Below, piece by piece: positions 15,175-21,760 of a DNA stretch of 21,760 bases. This DNA is from Lachnospiraceae bacterium UBA4711 (GTDB taxonomy: Bacteria > Bacillota > Clostridia > Lachnospirales > Lachnospiraceae): assembly GCA_002404515.1 (NCBI GenBank), contig DHJV01000126.1, positions 1 to 21,760 of the forward strand, written 5' to 3'. Positions within the stretch are counted from its first letter, which is position 1. Each line of letters begins with the position of its first letter. Under the pieces are notes generated by a model. It saw nothing but the letters and a program-made list of their open reading frames with translations. It was not told where the DNA came from and ran no database searches. Made by a program: the position numbers and the translations under genes.

Positions 15175-15447
15175 ATGAACAAGAATGAATTAGTTGCAAA
15201 GATGGCTGAGAAGGCTGGACTTAAGAAGACAGAAGCTGAGAAGGCACTTAAGGCTTTCACAGAGACAGTAGCAGAAGAGTTAAAGAATGGTGAGAAGATC
15301 CAGTTGGTTGGATTTGGTACATTTGAAGTAGCTGAGAGACCTGCTCGTGAGGGACGTAACCCAAGAACAGGCGAGACAATGAAGATCGCTGCTTCTAAGA
15401 CTCCTAAGTTCAAGGCTGGTAAGGCTTTAAAGGATTCTTTAAACTAA
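15175..15447 (+). CDS. hup: HU family DNA-binding protein
   Basis: A 90-residue nucleoid protein of the standard HU length. It has the N-terminal helices (MNKNELVAKMAEKAGL), then GEKIQLVGFGTFEVAERPAR and the DNA-clasping arm with GRNPRTGE followed by the conserved C-terminal strand and helix (ASKTPKFKAGKALKD). HU bends and compacts DNA as a dimer. Its own consensus promoter, AGGAGGAA site and tandem 3' hairpins make it an independent unit inside the sporulation cluster. Its codon use (AAG, GCT, AGA-rich) looks like that of a highly expressed gene and differs from neighbours. Confidence 0.97.
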   Translation: MNKNELVAKMAEKAGLKKTEAEKALKAFTETVAEELKNGEKIQLVGFGTFEVAERPAREGRNPRTGETMKIAASKTPKFKAGKALKDSLN

Positions 15448-15455
15448 TCTGATTC

Positions 15456-15517
15456 TTATCCGAAAAGATTTTTCGATAAAGAGTGAAAAAAGCTGTCGCA
15501 TACCGCGGCAGCTTTTT
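15456..15517 (+). terminator. Tandem hairpins ending hup, the second an intrinsic terminator
   Basis: The first hairpin (TTAT, bulged C, CGAAAA / TTTTCG, ATAA; 15456-15479) lies 9 bases after the hup stop. The second, AAAAAGCTGTCGC / GCGGCAGCTTTTT (15487-15499 with 15505-15517, one G-U pair), has a T-run in its 3' arm and is the terminator. The downstream rqcP gene starts 31 bases later with no visible promoter, so part of its message may come by read-through. Confidence 0.85.
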
Positions 15518-15548
15518 CATGTAACAGGAAGGTAAGGAGGAACGTGCT

Positions 15549-15788
15549 ATGCGTTTGGATAAATATTTGAAGGTGTCACGACTGATCAAGCGCCGGACTG
15601 TGGCAAATGATGCGTGTGATGCAGGCAGAGTTATGGTCAACGATAAGGTTGTGAAAGCATCCTACGATGTGAAGCCCGGTGATGTGATCGAGATATCATT
15701 TGGCAATAAATCCGTGAAGGTTAAGGTCACAATGATCGCGGATTCTACGAAGAAGGAAGATGCAAAAGAGATGTTTGAATACCTCTGA
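15549..15788 (+). CDS. rqcP: S4-domain RNA-binding protein RqcP (YabO)
   Basis: A 79-residue protein made almost entirely of one S4 RNA-binding domain: MRLDKYLKVSRLIKRRTVAN (1-20), then AGRVMVNDKVVKASYDVKPGD. In Bacillus subtilis RqcP (YabO) works with RqcH on stalled 50S subunits, helping add C-terminal alanine tails to nascent chains. Length and position before yabP match the family. The AAGGAGGAA site ends 6 bases before the ATG. The heat-shock protein Hsp15 is the proteobacterial relative, but context favours RqcP. Confidence 0.9.
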   Translation: MRLDKYLKVSRLIKRRTVANDACDAGRVMVNDKVVKASYDVKPGDVIEISFGNKSVKVKVTMIADSTKKEDAKEMFEYL

Positions 15789-15820
15789 TGGATGGCGGAA
15801 GGCTCATAAATCGCAGAAGG

Positions 15821-15856
15821 CCTGCATATATTTATGCTATAACAAGTGTGCAGGAG
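15821..15856 (+). promoter_or_regulatory. Inverted repeat overlapping the yabP ribosome binding site
   Basis: CCTGCA (15821-15826) is complementary to TGCAGG (15849-15854), which includes the first three bases of the AGGAG Shine-Dalgarno sequence (15852-15856). Folding would lower yabP translation. Six base pairs over a 22-base loop is modest, so the effect is uncertain. Confidence 0.35.
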
Positions 15857-15861
15857 CATAC

Positions 15862-16125
15862 ATGGAAAGTCATATGATACATATCACACAACGCGCACAT
15901 ATGAGCCTCACCGGACTGGAAAAGGTGATATCGATGGAACCGGAGCTTGTTGAGGTAGAGACAACCGCAGATCATCTAGCCATCAAGGGGCAGAATCTGC
16001 ACGCAGAGAAGCTGGATATGGAGAAGGGTGAACTCCAGTTGACCGGAACGATACAGGGGATGCTTTATTCGGACAAAAAGGGAAAGAAGAAAGCCGCGGC
16101 GATCGCCAAACGGCTGTTTCGATAA
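15862..16125 (+). CDS. yabP: Sporulation protein YabP
   Basis: An 87-residue YabP/YqfC-family protein with the family's opening pattern: ITQRAHMSLTGLEKVISMEP, a short beta-rich middle (VEVETTADHLAIKGQNLHAEKL) and a basic C-terminal tail. In Bacillus, YabP is needed for spore formation and acts with YabQ in the mother cell. The ATG at 15862 was chosen because AGGAG lies 5 bases upstream and the family starts here; the frame is open further upstream to 15760, but that extension overlaps rqcP and lacks a site. Its stop abuts the yabQ start with no gap. Confidence 0.9.
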   Translation: MESHMIHITQRAHMSLTGLEKVISMEPELVEVETTADHLAIKGQNLHAEKLDMEKGELQLTGTIQGMLYSDKKGKKKAAAIAKRLFR

Positions 16126-16500
16126 TTGACAGATGTATTGATACGACAGGGTGCCATGTTCATCATGAGTGTTGCCGTGGGAATCGCCCTCACGCTGTCG
16201 TATGATCTTTTACGTGTATTTCGACGCGTGGTATCTCATAATTCAATTTTAATAGCGATGGAAGATGTCTGCTTCTGGCTGATCTGGACTTACGTGACAT
16301 TGGAGTGCATTCATGTCTATGGAGATGGCGTGCTGCACTGGTACATGGCAATCGGCATTTTGTTTGGCGTTGTTTTATTCCATTACACTATAAGTTGTAC
16401 TTTGATTAAAACTGTCAACAACATCTTGTACAAGGTAAAAAAATCCGCGAAAAAGCACAAGAAATTGTTGAAAAATAGCGATAATAAGGGTAAAATGTAA
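16126..16500 (+). CDS. yabQ: Spore cortex biosynthesis protein YabQ
   Basis: A 124-residue membrane protein with three to four hydrophobic segments and the YabQ pattern YDLLRVFRR (26-34) after the first helix, then DVCFWLIWTYV and a basic lysine-rich tail. In Bacillus, YabQ sits in the membrane around the forespore and is required for cortex formation. The TTG start follows the yabP stop directly, implying translational coupling, and no independent ribosome binding site is seen for it; an internal ATG at 16156 with a weak AGGG upstream is an alternative that would lose ten residues. Confidence 0.88.
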   Translation: MTDVLIRQGAMFIMSVAVGIALTLSYDLLRVFRRVVSHNSILIAMEDVCFWLIWTYVTLECIHVYGDGVLHWYMAIGILFGVVLFHYTISCTLIKTVNNILYKVKKSAKKHKKLLKNSDNKGKM

Positions 16501-16519
16501 ATATCTTTAGGTATGAAAA

Positions 16520-16843
16520 GTGGGTATGGAAATGGCAAAAAGCAGTACAAAAAAATCAGTTCGATATCGTCAGTCGCCGATAATCACATTTCTGGTTGTT
16601 GCGGCGGTTGTATTTATATGTGTAACTTCCATTGTGCGCGCGACAAGTCTGCACACGAAAAGTAAGCAGTTGGCGGAGACCGAGAAAACGATGGAGTTGA
16701 AAGTCGAAGAGGCAAAGCAGGAGCAGGCGAACCTCGATGCACAGGAAAAGTACATGCAGACGGATGAATATATAGAGGACGTGGCAAAGGACAAGCTTGG
16801 GTTAGTGAAACCGGATGAGCTGGTTATCCGTCCGGCAGAGTAA
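16520..16843 (+). CDS. divIC: Septum formation initiator, DivIC/FtsB family
   Basis: A 107-residue bitopic membrane protein: a short basic cytoplasmic N-terminus, one transmembrane helix (about 20-40, ITFLVVAAVVFICVTSIV), then a coiled coil (45-75) and a conserved end with YIEDVAKDKLGLVKPDEL, the typical FtsB/DivIC closing motif. It would join the FtsL-DivIB divisome subcomplex at the septum. The start is uncertain: GTG at 16520 is 8 bases after TTTAGG, while ATG at 16526 and 16532 are in frame but less well placed. It closes the rqcP-yabP-yabQ group and has a strong terminator 27 bases later. Confidence 0.92.
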   Translation: MGMEMAKSSTKKSVRYRQSPIITFLVVAAVVFICVTSIVRATSLHTKSKQLAETEKTMELKVEEAKQEQANLDAQEKYMQTDEYIEDVAKDKLGLVKPDELVIRPAE

Positions 16844-16870
16844 ATGAATCCGAGATAAGAAGTTGGAAAG

Positions 16871-16898
16871 CTTCCGGCAGAGTGCCGGAAGTTTTTTT
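16871..16898 (+). terminator. Strong intrinsic terminator after divIC
   Basis: Perfect 9-bp stem CTTCCGGCA (16871-16879) / TGCCGGAAG (16883-16891) with a GAG loop, followed by seven T (16892-16898). Confidence 0.95.
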
Positions 16899-16939
16899 GC
16901 GTAAAAATGTCTATAAATTCTATCTCCCGGCTGTCACTG

Positions 16940-16971
16940 TTAGACATACATAGTCACAAGAATTGTATAAA
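16940..16971 (+). promoter_or_regulatory. Possible spoIIE promoter with long spacer and a Spo0A-like box
   Basis: TAGACA (16941-16946) and TATAAA (16966-16971) are 19 bases apart. On the minus strand TGTCTAA (16946-16940) differs from the Spo0A box TGTCGAA at one base and covers the -35. Bacillus subtilis spoIIE uses a Spo0A-dependent sigma-A promoter with an over-long spacer, so the arrangement is suggestive, but the match is short. Confidence 0.35.
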
Positions 16972-17026
16972 CTTGTATGGCAAATTTGAAACAGACAGAA
17001 ACCATCGGGTAGAGGGGATTGAGAAA

Positions 17027-19024
17027 ATGAAGGTGGCAAAGCTTTTTTCTGGTATTGCAGATATTCTGATCGCATATTGTGTTGGACATTGCAGTCTGCT
17101 TGGCACGGCACCGTTTGGAACGGCAATTATCGGTGCGGGCAGTGCCTGTGGGAGAAGTCCGTGGATGTTGCTGCTCGGATTGCTCGGCGCATTTTTTGAG
17201 CAGGGCGGGTTTGAGGCACAGGGACATATGATCTATCCGCTCATCTGGGTGGTAGCGGCTGTACTTGTGCGCGTCAGAAAGCTGCAGCTATTGTATCCGC
17301 GTTCATTCCTGTTGTCTGTCCTTGTCGGACTGGAGACGACCGTTCTACAGACAGGTGCAGCGTTCTGGCTGCCGGGAGCGGTCGGAATTCCGCTGGCGTG
17401 TGCAGAGGGGGCACTTGTTTTTTCCTTCATGCTGGCGTATTGTTTTTCCTATCGGAATCTGAGTGGGGACAAGCTCCTTTTTTTATCGGACACCCAGACG
17501 CTGCTTGCGGTGCTGATACTTGCAACGACCGTGCTTGCCGGGATGCCGGTGCAGCTTGGCGGAGTTGTTGAGGTGCTTGCGGGTGTGTGCCTGTTTACAA
17601 TCTTTTATGTATCGTACCGGTTCGGATTTTCAGCCGGCGTTTCGTGGGCGGCGATCTCCGGTGCGATCTATGCCCTTCGGACAGACGATATGCAGATGCT
17701 TGCTGCGTGGGTATTTCTCGCGGTGCTGGTAAATGGATTGACCGAATTTCTGCATATGGGACGATATGGAAGCATTCTGATCTTTGCGGCAGGTGATTGC
17801 CTGCTTGGATATTTTGTATTTCCACAGATGCTCTCTGAGGCGGGCATCAAGGCAATTGCGACTGCGGTGTTTGTACTGCTTTTTTTGCCGGGGCGTTTGT
17901 TTGTGCAGGTGCGCGCACAGGGGGATGCTGCGGCATTTTCCGGGGCAGAATGGGGTAAGCTTACGCTGTCACGTGTGCGGAGCTTCTCGGATGCGTTGAA
18001 ACGGATTGATTATACCTTTGCAGGGACGGAGGGGCAGCGGATTGGATTTTCACAGATTGGAACGATGCTGGAGGATTTCACAAAGCAGTTGGATAGTCCG
18101 GTGCCGATGCGCAAGGATGCGGAGACTGCAATCGTGTCGGAACTCGGCAGAATGGGTGTGCATGTAAAGTCCCTGACGCTCTTAAAGGCACCAAATGGCA
18201 GGTATCAGCTCTATGCGGATGCCTGTGTGGGACGGGGCAGACTGGTCGGTGCGGAGGCGGTGCGCAAGATCGCAAGCAAGGAGACCGGAATCCCGTTTGA
18301 GATCGGGGAGGACAGCCGCCAGATGGTTGGACGCAGCTATGACCTTGTCATCCTGAACCAGAAGCCGGCGTTCCGAATCCGGACCGCCGCCAGGCGACTT
18401 TCCTGTCAGGAGGATGTCATATCAGGGGATAATTTCTATATCGGAAACCTGAAGAACGGACAGGCGCTTTTAATGATTGCCGATGGCATGGGAAATGGTG
18501 TGCAGGCGGCGAAGGACAGTGAAGCACTGCTCTCTGCGGTGGAGGAGCTTGTCATGACCGGATTTGAACAGGAGATGGCAGTCCGGCTTGTGAACGCATA
18601 TCTGGCAGAAAAGAATAAGGGGGAGCATTTTACGACGCTTGATATGCTGCTGCTGGATCTGTATACAGGTGTGGGGCATCTGGTGAAATACGGCGCCGCG
18701 ACAACCTATGTGTGCCGGGGAAACTGGATGGAGTGCATCAAGTCGACATCACTTCCGGTTGGAGTGATGGAAGATGCCGGATGTGAGTGCAGCAGCAAGA
18801 AATATTATGCGGGCGATCTGATCGTCATGGTGAGTGATGGTGTGTTAGACAGTATTTTGTTTGAAAATAAAGATGATTATATGCACAATCTGCTGGAGGA
18901 GTTAAAGGATGAAGAACCAGAAACGGTGGTGGAGGCTGTCATTCAGGATATCCGGGGTGTGTGCGGAAAACGATTGAAGGATGATGCGACGATTATTGTG
19001 TGCAAGGTCATGAAAAATCTGTGA
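17027..19024 (+). CDS. spoIIE: Stage II sporulation protein E, membrane PP2C-type serine phosphatase
   Basis: A 665-residue protein (Bacillus homologue about 827). Residues 1-300 hold roughly nine to ten transmembrane helices; a linker follows (about 310-455); the C-terminal phosphatase shows the metal-binding aspartates of PP2C enzymes: GDN (Asp468), ADGMGNG (Asp486), SDGVLDS (Asp604) and KDDAT (Asp652/653). SpoIIE dephosphorylates SpoIIAA to free sigma-F in the forespore and interacts with FtsZ at the polar septum. The ATG at 17027 was chosen because AGGGG lies 9 bases upstream and the first helix follows at once; the frame is open 40 codons further up, but that part overlaps the probable promoter and lacks a site. 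Shorter linker compared with Bacillus. Confidence 0.95.
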   Translation: MKVAKLFSGIADILIAYCVGHCSLLGTAPFGTAIIGAGSACGRSPWMLLLGLLGAFFEQGGFEAQGHMIYPLIWVVAAVLVRVRKLQLLYPRSFLLSVLVGLETTVLQTGAAFWLPGAVGIPLACAEGALVFSFMLAYCFSYRNLSGDKLLFLSDTQTLLAVLILATTVLAGMPVQLGGVVEVLAGVCLFTIFYVSYRFGFSAGVSWAAISGAIYALRTDDMQMLAAWVFLAVLVNGLTEFLHMGRYGSILIFAAGDCLLGYFVFPQMLSEAGIKAIATAVFVLLFLPGRLFVQVRAQGDAAAFSGAEWGKLTLSRVRSFSDALKRIDYTFAGTEGQRIGFSQIGTMLEDFTKQLDSPVPMRKDAETAIVSELGRMGVHVKSLTLLKAPNGRYQLYADACVGRGRLVGAEAVRKIASKETGIPFEIGEDSRQMVGRSYDLVILNQKPAFRIRTAARRLSCQEDVISGDNFYIGNLKNGQALLMIADGMGNGVQAAKDSEALLSAVEELVMTGFEQEMAVRLVNAYLAEKNKGEHFTTLDMLLLDLYTGVGHLVKYGAATTYVCRGNWMECIKSTSLPVGVMEDAGCECSSKKYYAGDLIVMVSDGVLDSILFENKDDYMHNLLEELKDEEPETVVEAVIQDIRGVCGKRLKDDATIIVCKVMKNL

Positions 19025-19093
19025 ATCGCTATACGAATGATATTGTTTGTGCTAATATGAAGATGGTAAAAACTGACAAATGACGGAGTATGT

Positions 19094-20512
19094 ATGAATT
19101 TTTTTGAACAAAAGGTCTATAATTATATACAGACGCAGGGATTGATCGAACCGGGAAACCGGCTGGTAGTCGGCGTGTCCGGTGGCGCGGATTCGGTGTG
19201 CCTTTTGTGCGTGCTAAAGGCGCTTATGCCGACTTTGCGCATTCCTTCACAGGGGATTGTCGTGGTGCATGTGCACCATGGTATCCGTGGCGAAGAGGCA
19301 GATCACGATGCCGCATTTACAAAGAACTTGTGTGCAAAGCTTGGATTCCTGTATCAGGAATACCGGAAAGATATTCCGGCGTATGCAAAACAGCGGAATA
19401 TGACAGTCGAGGAAGCGGGACGGGAGTACCGTTATCAGTGTATGGAAGAACTGGTCATGCAGCTGAAATTTGACAAGATTGCAGTCGCACACAATCAGGA
19501 TGATGTCGCGGAGACGGTTTTGTTCCACATGCTTCGTGGCAGTGGATTGAATGGACTTGCCGGGATTGCGGCGAGCCGGGGGAATATTATCCGCCCGTTA
19601 CTCGGTGTGCCGCGGGCAGAAATCGAAGCGTATCTGAAAGAATGCGGACAGGATTTCTGTCAGGATTCGACAAATGCCGAGCTTGCCTATGCAAGAAATA
19701 AGATCCGGCACAGTATACTGCCGGTGATGAAGGAATTAAATGACCGTGCGGTGGAGCATATCTGTCAGCTGGCGCAGGATGCGGCACAAAGCTATGACTA
19801 TATTCATACGCAGGCGATGGAACAATGCGATGCGACAGAGGATGAGGATGCGTTCGGAAGAACCGTGACATTGCCAATCGCAGAATTGTATAAGGTAGGA
19901 CCGGTGCTGCAGGAGCATATTGTCTGGGAAGCAATCGGACAGGTTGCACGGCGCAAGAAGGACATCACGAGAAGGCATATACAGGCAGTTGTGGCACTGA
20001 TTTATCAGGATTCCGGAAGCAGTGTGCAGCTTCCGTATGGTATCCATGCAAGAAGAAATTATGGGGAGCTGATTCTGTCGGATAAGGTGCAGGCAATGAC
20101 GGACTACCGGCTTGCGATTGCACAGACAGGTGATTATGAAATCCCGGATCAGGGTACACTTTTCGTATCCGTTGAGGATTTTACTTTTACGGAACCAATT
20201 CCGAAAAAAAACTATACGAAATTCATTGACTATGCTAAAATAAAGGGTACTCTGTGTGCCCGGACACCGGAAGACGGAGATTATATCGTGATTGATACGG
20301 CTGGAAATACAAAGAAGCTGTCGCGAGTATTTATTGATGCGAAGATTGACCGAACTAAACGGGCAGGCTGGCCGGTGCTTGCATGTGGACAGGAGATCGT
20401 TTGGGTAGTTGGACTACGGTTTTCACCAGCGTATCATGTGGATGAGCATACAAACAAAATTATGAAAATACAGTATGAAAGCAAAGGAGACCAAGATGGA
20501 ACAAAAGATTGA
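19094..20512 (+). CDS. tilS: tRNA(Ile)-lysidine synthase
   Basis: A 472-residue enzyme that converts the wobble cytidine of the AUA-reading isoleucine tRNA to lysidine using ATP and lysine. The N-terminal PP-loop nucleotide site SGGADS is at 29-34, followed by VHVHHGIRGEEAD, AHNQDD and RGSGLNGLAG segments of the catalytic core; the C-terminal part (from about 380, with RTPEDGDYI and KKLSRVFIDAKI) is the TilS C-terminal substrate-binding domain. Length is typical. GGAG lies 5 bases before the ATG. The 3' end overlaps the hpt start by 17 bases, as in the conserved tilS-hpt-ftsH order. Confidence 0.96.
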   Translation: MNFFEQKVYNYIQTQGLIEPGNRLVVGVSGGADSVCLLCVLKALMPTLRIPSQGIVVVHVHHGIRGEEADHDAAFTKNLCAKLGFLYQEYRKDIPAYAKQRNMTVEEAGREYRYQCMEELVMQLKFDKIAVAHNQDDVAETVLFHMLRGSGLNGLAGIAASRGNIIRPLLGVPRAEIEAYLKECGQDFCQDSTNAELAYARNKIRHSILPVMKELNDRAVEHICQLAQDAAQSYDYIHTQAMEQCDATEDEDAFGRTVTLPIAELYKVGPVLQEHIVWEAIGQVARRKKDITRRHIQAVVALIYQDSGSSVQLPYGIHARRNYGELILSDKVQAMTDYRLAIAQTGDYEIPDQGTLFVSVEDFTFTEPIPKKNYTKFIDYAKIKGTLCARTPEDGDYIVIDTAGNTKKLSRVFIDAKIDRTKRAGWPVLACGQEIVWVVGLRFSPAYHVDEHTNKIMKIQYESKGDQDGTKD

Positions 20513-21017
20513 TGTTATGATTGATGAGTCAGCTGTGGAGGCAAGAATCGCAGAGATCGCACAGCAGTTAAGCAAGGAATATGAGGGAAAGACGATTCAT
20601 ATTATCGGTGTTTTAAAGGGAAGCGTGTTCTTTATGTGTGAGCTTGCAAAACGTCTGACTGTACCGGTTACAATGGATTTCATGTCTGTTTCCAGCTATG
20701 GAAATGACACCAAGTCCTCAGGCGTTGTAAAGATGATCAAGGATCTTGACGAGAGTATCGAGGGAAGAGATGTGGTATTGATTGAGGATATTATGGATTC
20801 CGGCCGTACACTTTCTTATCTGATCAATATATTGAAGGAACGCAAGCCGGCAAGCTTTAAGGTAGTTACATTACTGGATAAGCCGGATCGCCGTGTTGTA
20901 GAGTTAGAACCGGACATCACCGGATTTGTGATTCCAGACCGTTTCGTCGTAGGATATGGTCTTGATTGCGCACAGAAATACAGAAATCTTCCATATATCG
21001 GTGTGATTTCTGAGTAA
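20496..21017 (+). CDS. hpt: Hypoxanthine phosphoribosyltransferase
   Basis: A 173-residue type I phosphoribosyltransferase for purine salvage, joining hypoxanthine or guanine to PRPP. The PRPP-binding loop VVLIEDIMDSGRTL is intact, with the preceding flexible loop (MSVSSYGNDTKSSG) and the late DKPDRR and FVIPDRFVVGYGLD segments of the family. The ATG at 20496 was chosen because AAAGGAG ends 6 bases upstream; an in-frame ATG at 20475 would only add seven residues inside tilS without a site. It overlaps tilS and is followed by ftsH after 30 bases. Confidence 0.96.
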   Translation: MEQKIDVMIDESAVEARIAEIAQQLSKEYEGKTIHIIGVLKGSVFFMCELAKRLTVPVTMDFMSVSSYGNDTKSSGVVKMIKDLDESIEGRDVVLIEDIMDSGRTLSYLINILKERKPASFKVVTLLDKPDRRVVELEPDITGFVIPDRFVVGYGLDCAQKYRNLPYIGVISE

Positions 21018-21047
21018 TACATAAATTTATCCAGAAGGGAGCATAGC

Positions 21048-21760
21048 ATGAAGGGATTAAAGAAAGGACTCGGAATCTACCTGATTCTGTTCTTTGCGAT
21101 GTTCTGTGGCATTATTTGGTACATGAACAAAAACTCAAAGTCAGATTCCGGTTATACGATTGTCGATTTTCAGGCAGAAGTATCCGAGGATCTGATAGGT
21201 TCTGTAGAAATCTATCAGAATAAGGAGATACCGACAGGAACGGTATATATCACGTATCGGCAGACGAATCAGGAAAAAGAATTCTATGTATCGGATGTCA
21301 ATAAGGTACAGCAGATTATTATGAGCAAAGGCAACGGCAATATCCGTCTGGAACTGCATGATGTCAGTGGTCAGAGCAATATCTGGACATGGTTGCCGAC
21401 AGTTGTACTTATTGTGGTATTGCTGGTCGTTGTTATGATTTTTATGGCAAATATGTCTGGTGCCGGTGGCGGTGGTGGTGCCGGTGGCGGCAAGATGATG
21501 AACTTTGGCAAGAGCCGGGCGCATATGTCGAACGAGAATGACCAGAAGTATACATTCAAAGATGTCGCTGGCCTGGAAGAAGAGAAAGAGGATATGGCGG
21601 AGATCGTTGATTTCCTGCGGAATCCCAAGAAATATAATACGCTGGGTGCACGTATTCCGAAGGGCGTTCTGTTAGAGGGACCTCCGGGAACAGGTAAGAC
21701 ACTGCTTGCAAAGGCAGTTGCCGGAGAAGCAGGTGTTCCGTTCTTCTCGATTTCCGGTTC
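21048..21760 (+). CDS. ftsH: ATP-dependent zinc metalloprotease FtsH (5' part, runs off the window)
   Basis: The first 237 codons of a membrane-bound AAA+ protease. Seen in order: transmembrane helix (about 6-26), a small extracytoplasmic domain, second transmembrane helix (about 109-136), a glycine-rich linker (138-151), and the start of the AAA domain with TFKDVAGLEEEK and Walker A GPPGTGKT (211-218). The zinc protease domain (HEXXH) lies beyond the window. FtsH degrades membrane and regulatory proteins and is needed for sporulation in Bacillus. AAGGGAG lies 6 bases before the ATG. Confidence 0.96.
   Translation, partial: MKGLKKGLGIYLILFFAMFCGIIWYMNKNSKSDSGYTIVDFQAEVSEDLIGSVEIYQNKEIPTGTVYITYRQTNQEKEFYVSDVNKVQQIIMSKGNGNIRLELHDVSGQSNIWTWLPTVVLIVVLLVVVMIFMANMSGAGGGGGAGGGKMMNFGKSRAHMSNENDQKYTFKDVAGLEEEKEDMAEIVDFLRNPKKYNTLGARIPKGVLLEGPPGTGKTLLAKAVAGEAGVPFFSISG

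Noticed and set aside
15760..15861. N-terminal extension of yabP
   Set aside because: It overlaps rqcP, has no ribosome binding site and is not a family feature; the ATG at 15862 has a good site.
15857..15864. CATACATG resembling a sigma-E -10 element
   Set aside because: It contains the yabP start codon, so a promoter here would begin inside the gene, and no matching -35 was found at the proper distance.
21455..21495. GGT/GGC-rich repeat tract
   Set aside because: It encodes the glycine-rich linker after the second transmembrane helix of FtsH, in frame; not a non-coding or tandem repeat element.
1..21760. CRISPR arrays, tRNA/rRNA genes, insertion sequences, phage genes
   Set aside because: No regularly spaced repeats, cloverleaf sequences, transposase-like or phage-like proteins were seen on either strand.

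Overview
The window reads as a chromosomal segment of an anaerobic, Gram-positive Clostridia species, most likely a Lachnospiraceae (inferred from protein character and gene order, not from a database search). The evidence is an intact sporulation/cell-division cluster in the Firmicute order (spoVT, hup, rqcP, yabP, yabQ, divIC, spoIIE, tilS, hpt, ftsH), strong AGGAGG-type ribosome binding sites, lipoproteins with Gram-positive lipoboxes, a type III glutamine synthetase, and unusually large multi-domain c-di-GMP and histidine kinase proteins.

Left part (1-5400): metabolic and housekeeping genes in several orientations. The first 19 codons of a minus-strand gene sit at the very edge, behind a long leader that can fold over its Shine-Dalgarno sequence. 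Then come a small alpha/beta hydrolase-like protein and an L-2-amino-thiazoline-4-carboxylate hydrolase-like protein (both +). A bidirectional terminator separates them from a convergent sodium:neurotransmitter-symporter family transporter (-). Divergent from the transporter is glnN, type III glutamine synthetase (+), with a near-consensus promoter.

Middle part (5400-14340): a signalling operon, all on +. It begins with about 400 bases of what looks like a decayed sensor histidine kinase. It continues with an amino-acid-type solute-binding lipoprotein, a free Hpt protein, a PAS(Cys4)-GGDEF-REC-HD-GYP protein, a second solute-binding lipoprotein, and a 1293-residue hybrid histidine kinase. No permease or ABC ATPase is present, so the binding proteins are probably sensors' ligand receptors rather than transport parts. 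The parts match a closed phosphorelay: kinase His -> kinase REC -> Hpt His -> REC of a protein that carries both a diguanylate cyclase and a c-di-GMP phosphodiesterase domain. This is the most interesting part of the window.

Right part (14341-21760): the conserved sporulation/division cluster. spoVT is preceded by a sequence that fits a sigma-G promoter. hup has its own consensus promoter, a structured leader and tandem 3' hairpins. rqcP-yabP-yabQ-divIC are closely packed and end in a strong terminator. spoIIE, tilS, hpt and the 5' third of ftsH follow. Compared with Bacillus subtilis, yabN/mazG and yabR are missing from the cluster and hup lies within it. No tRNA, rRNA, CRISPR array, insertion sequence or phage gene was seen.
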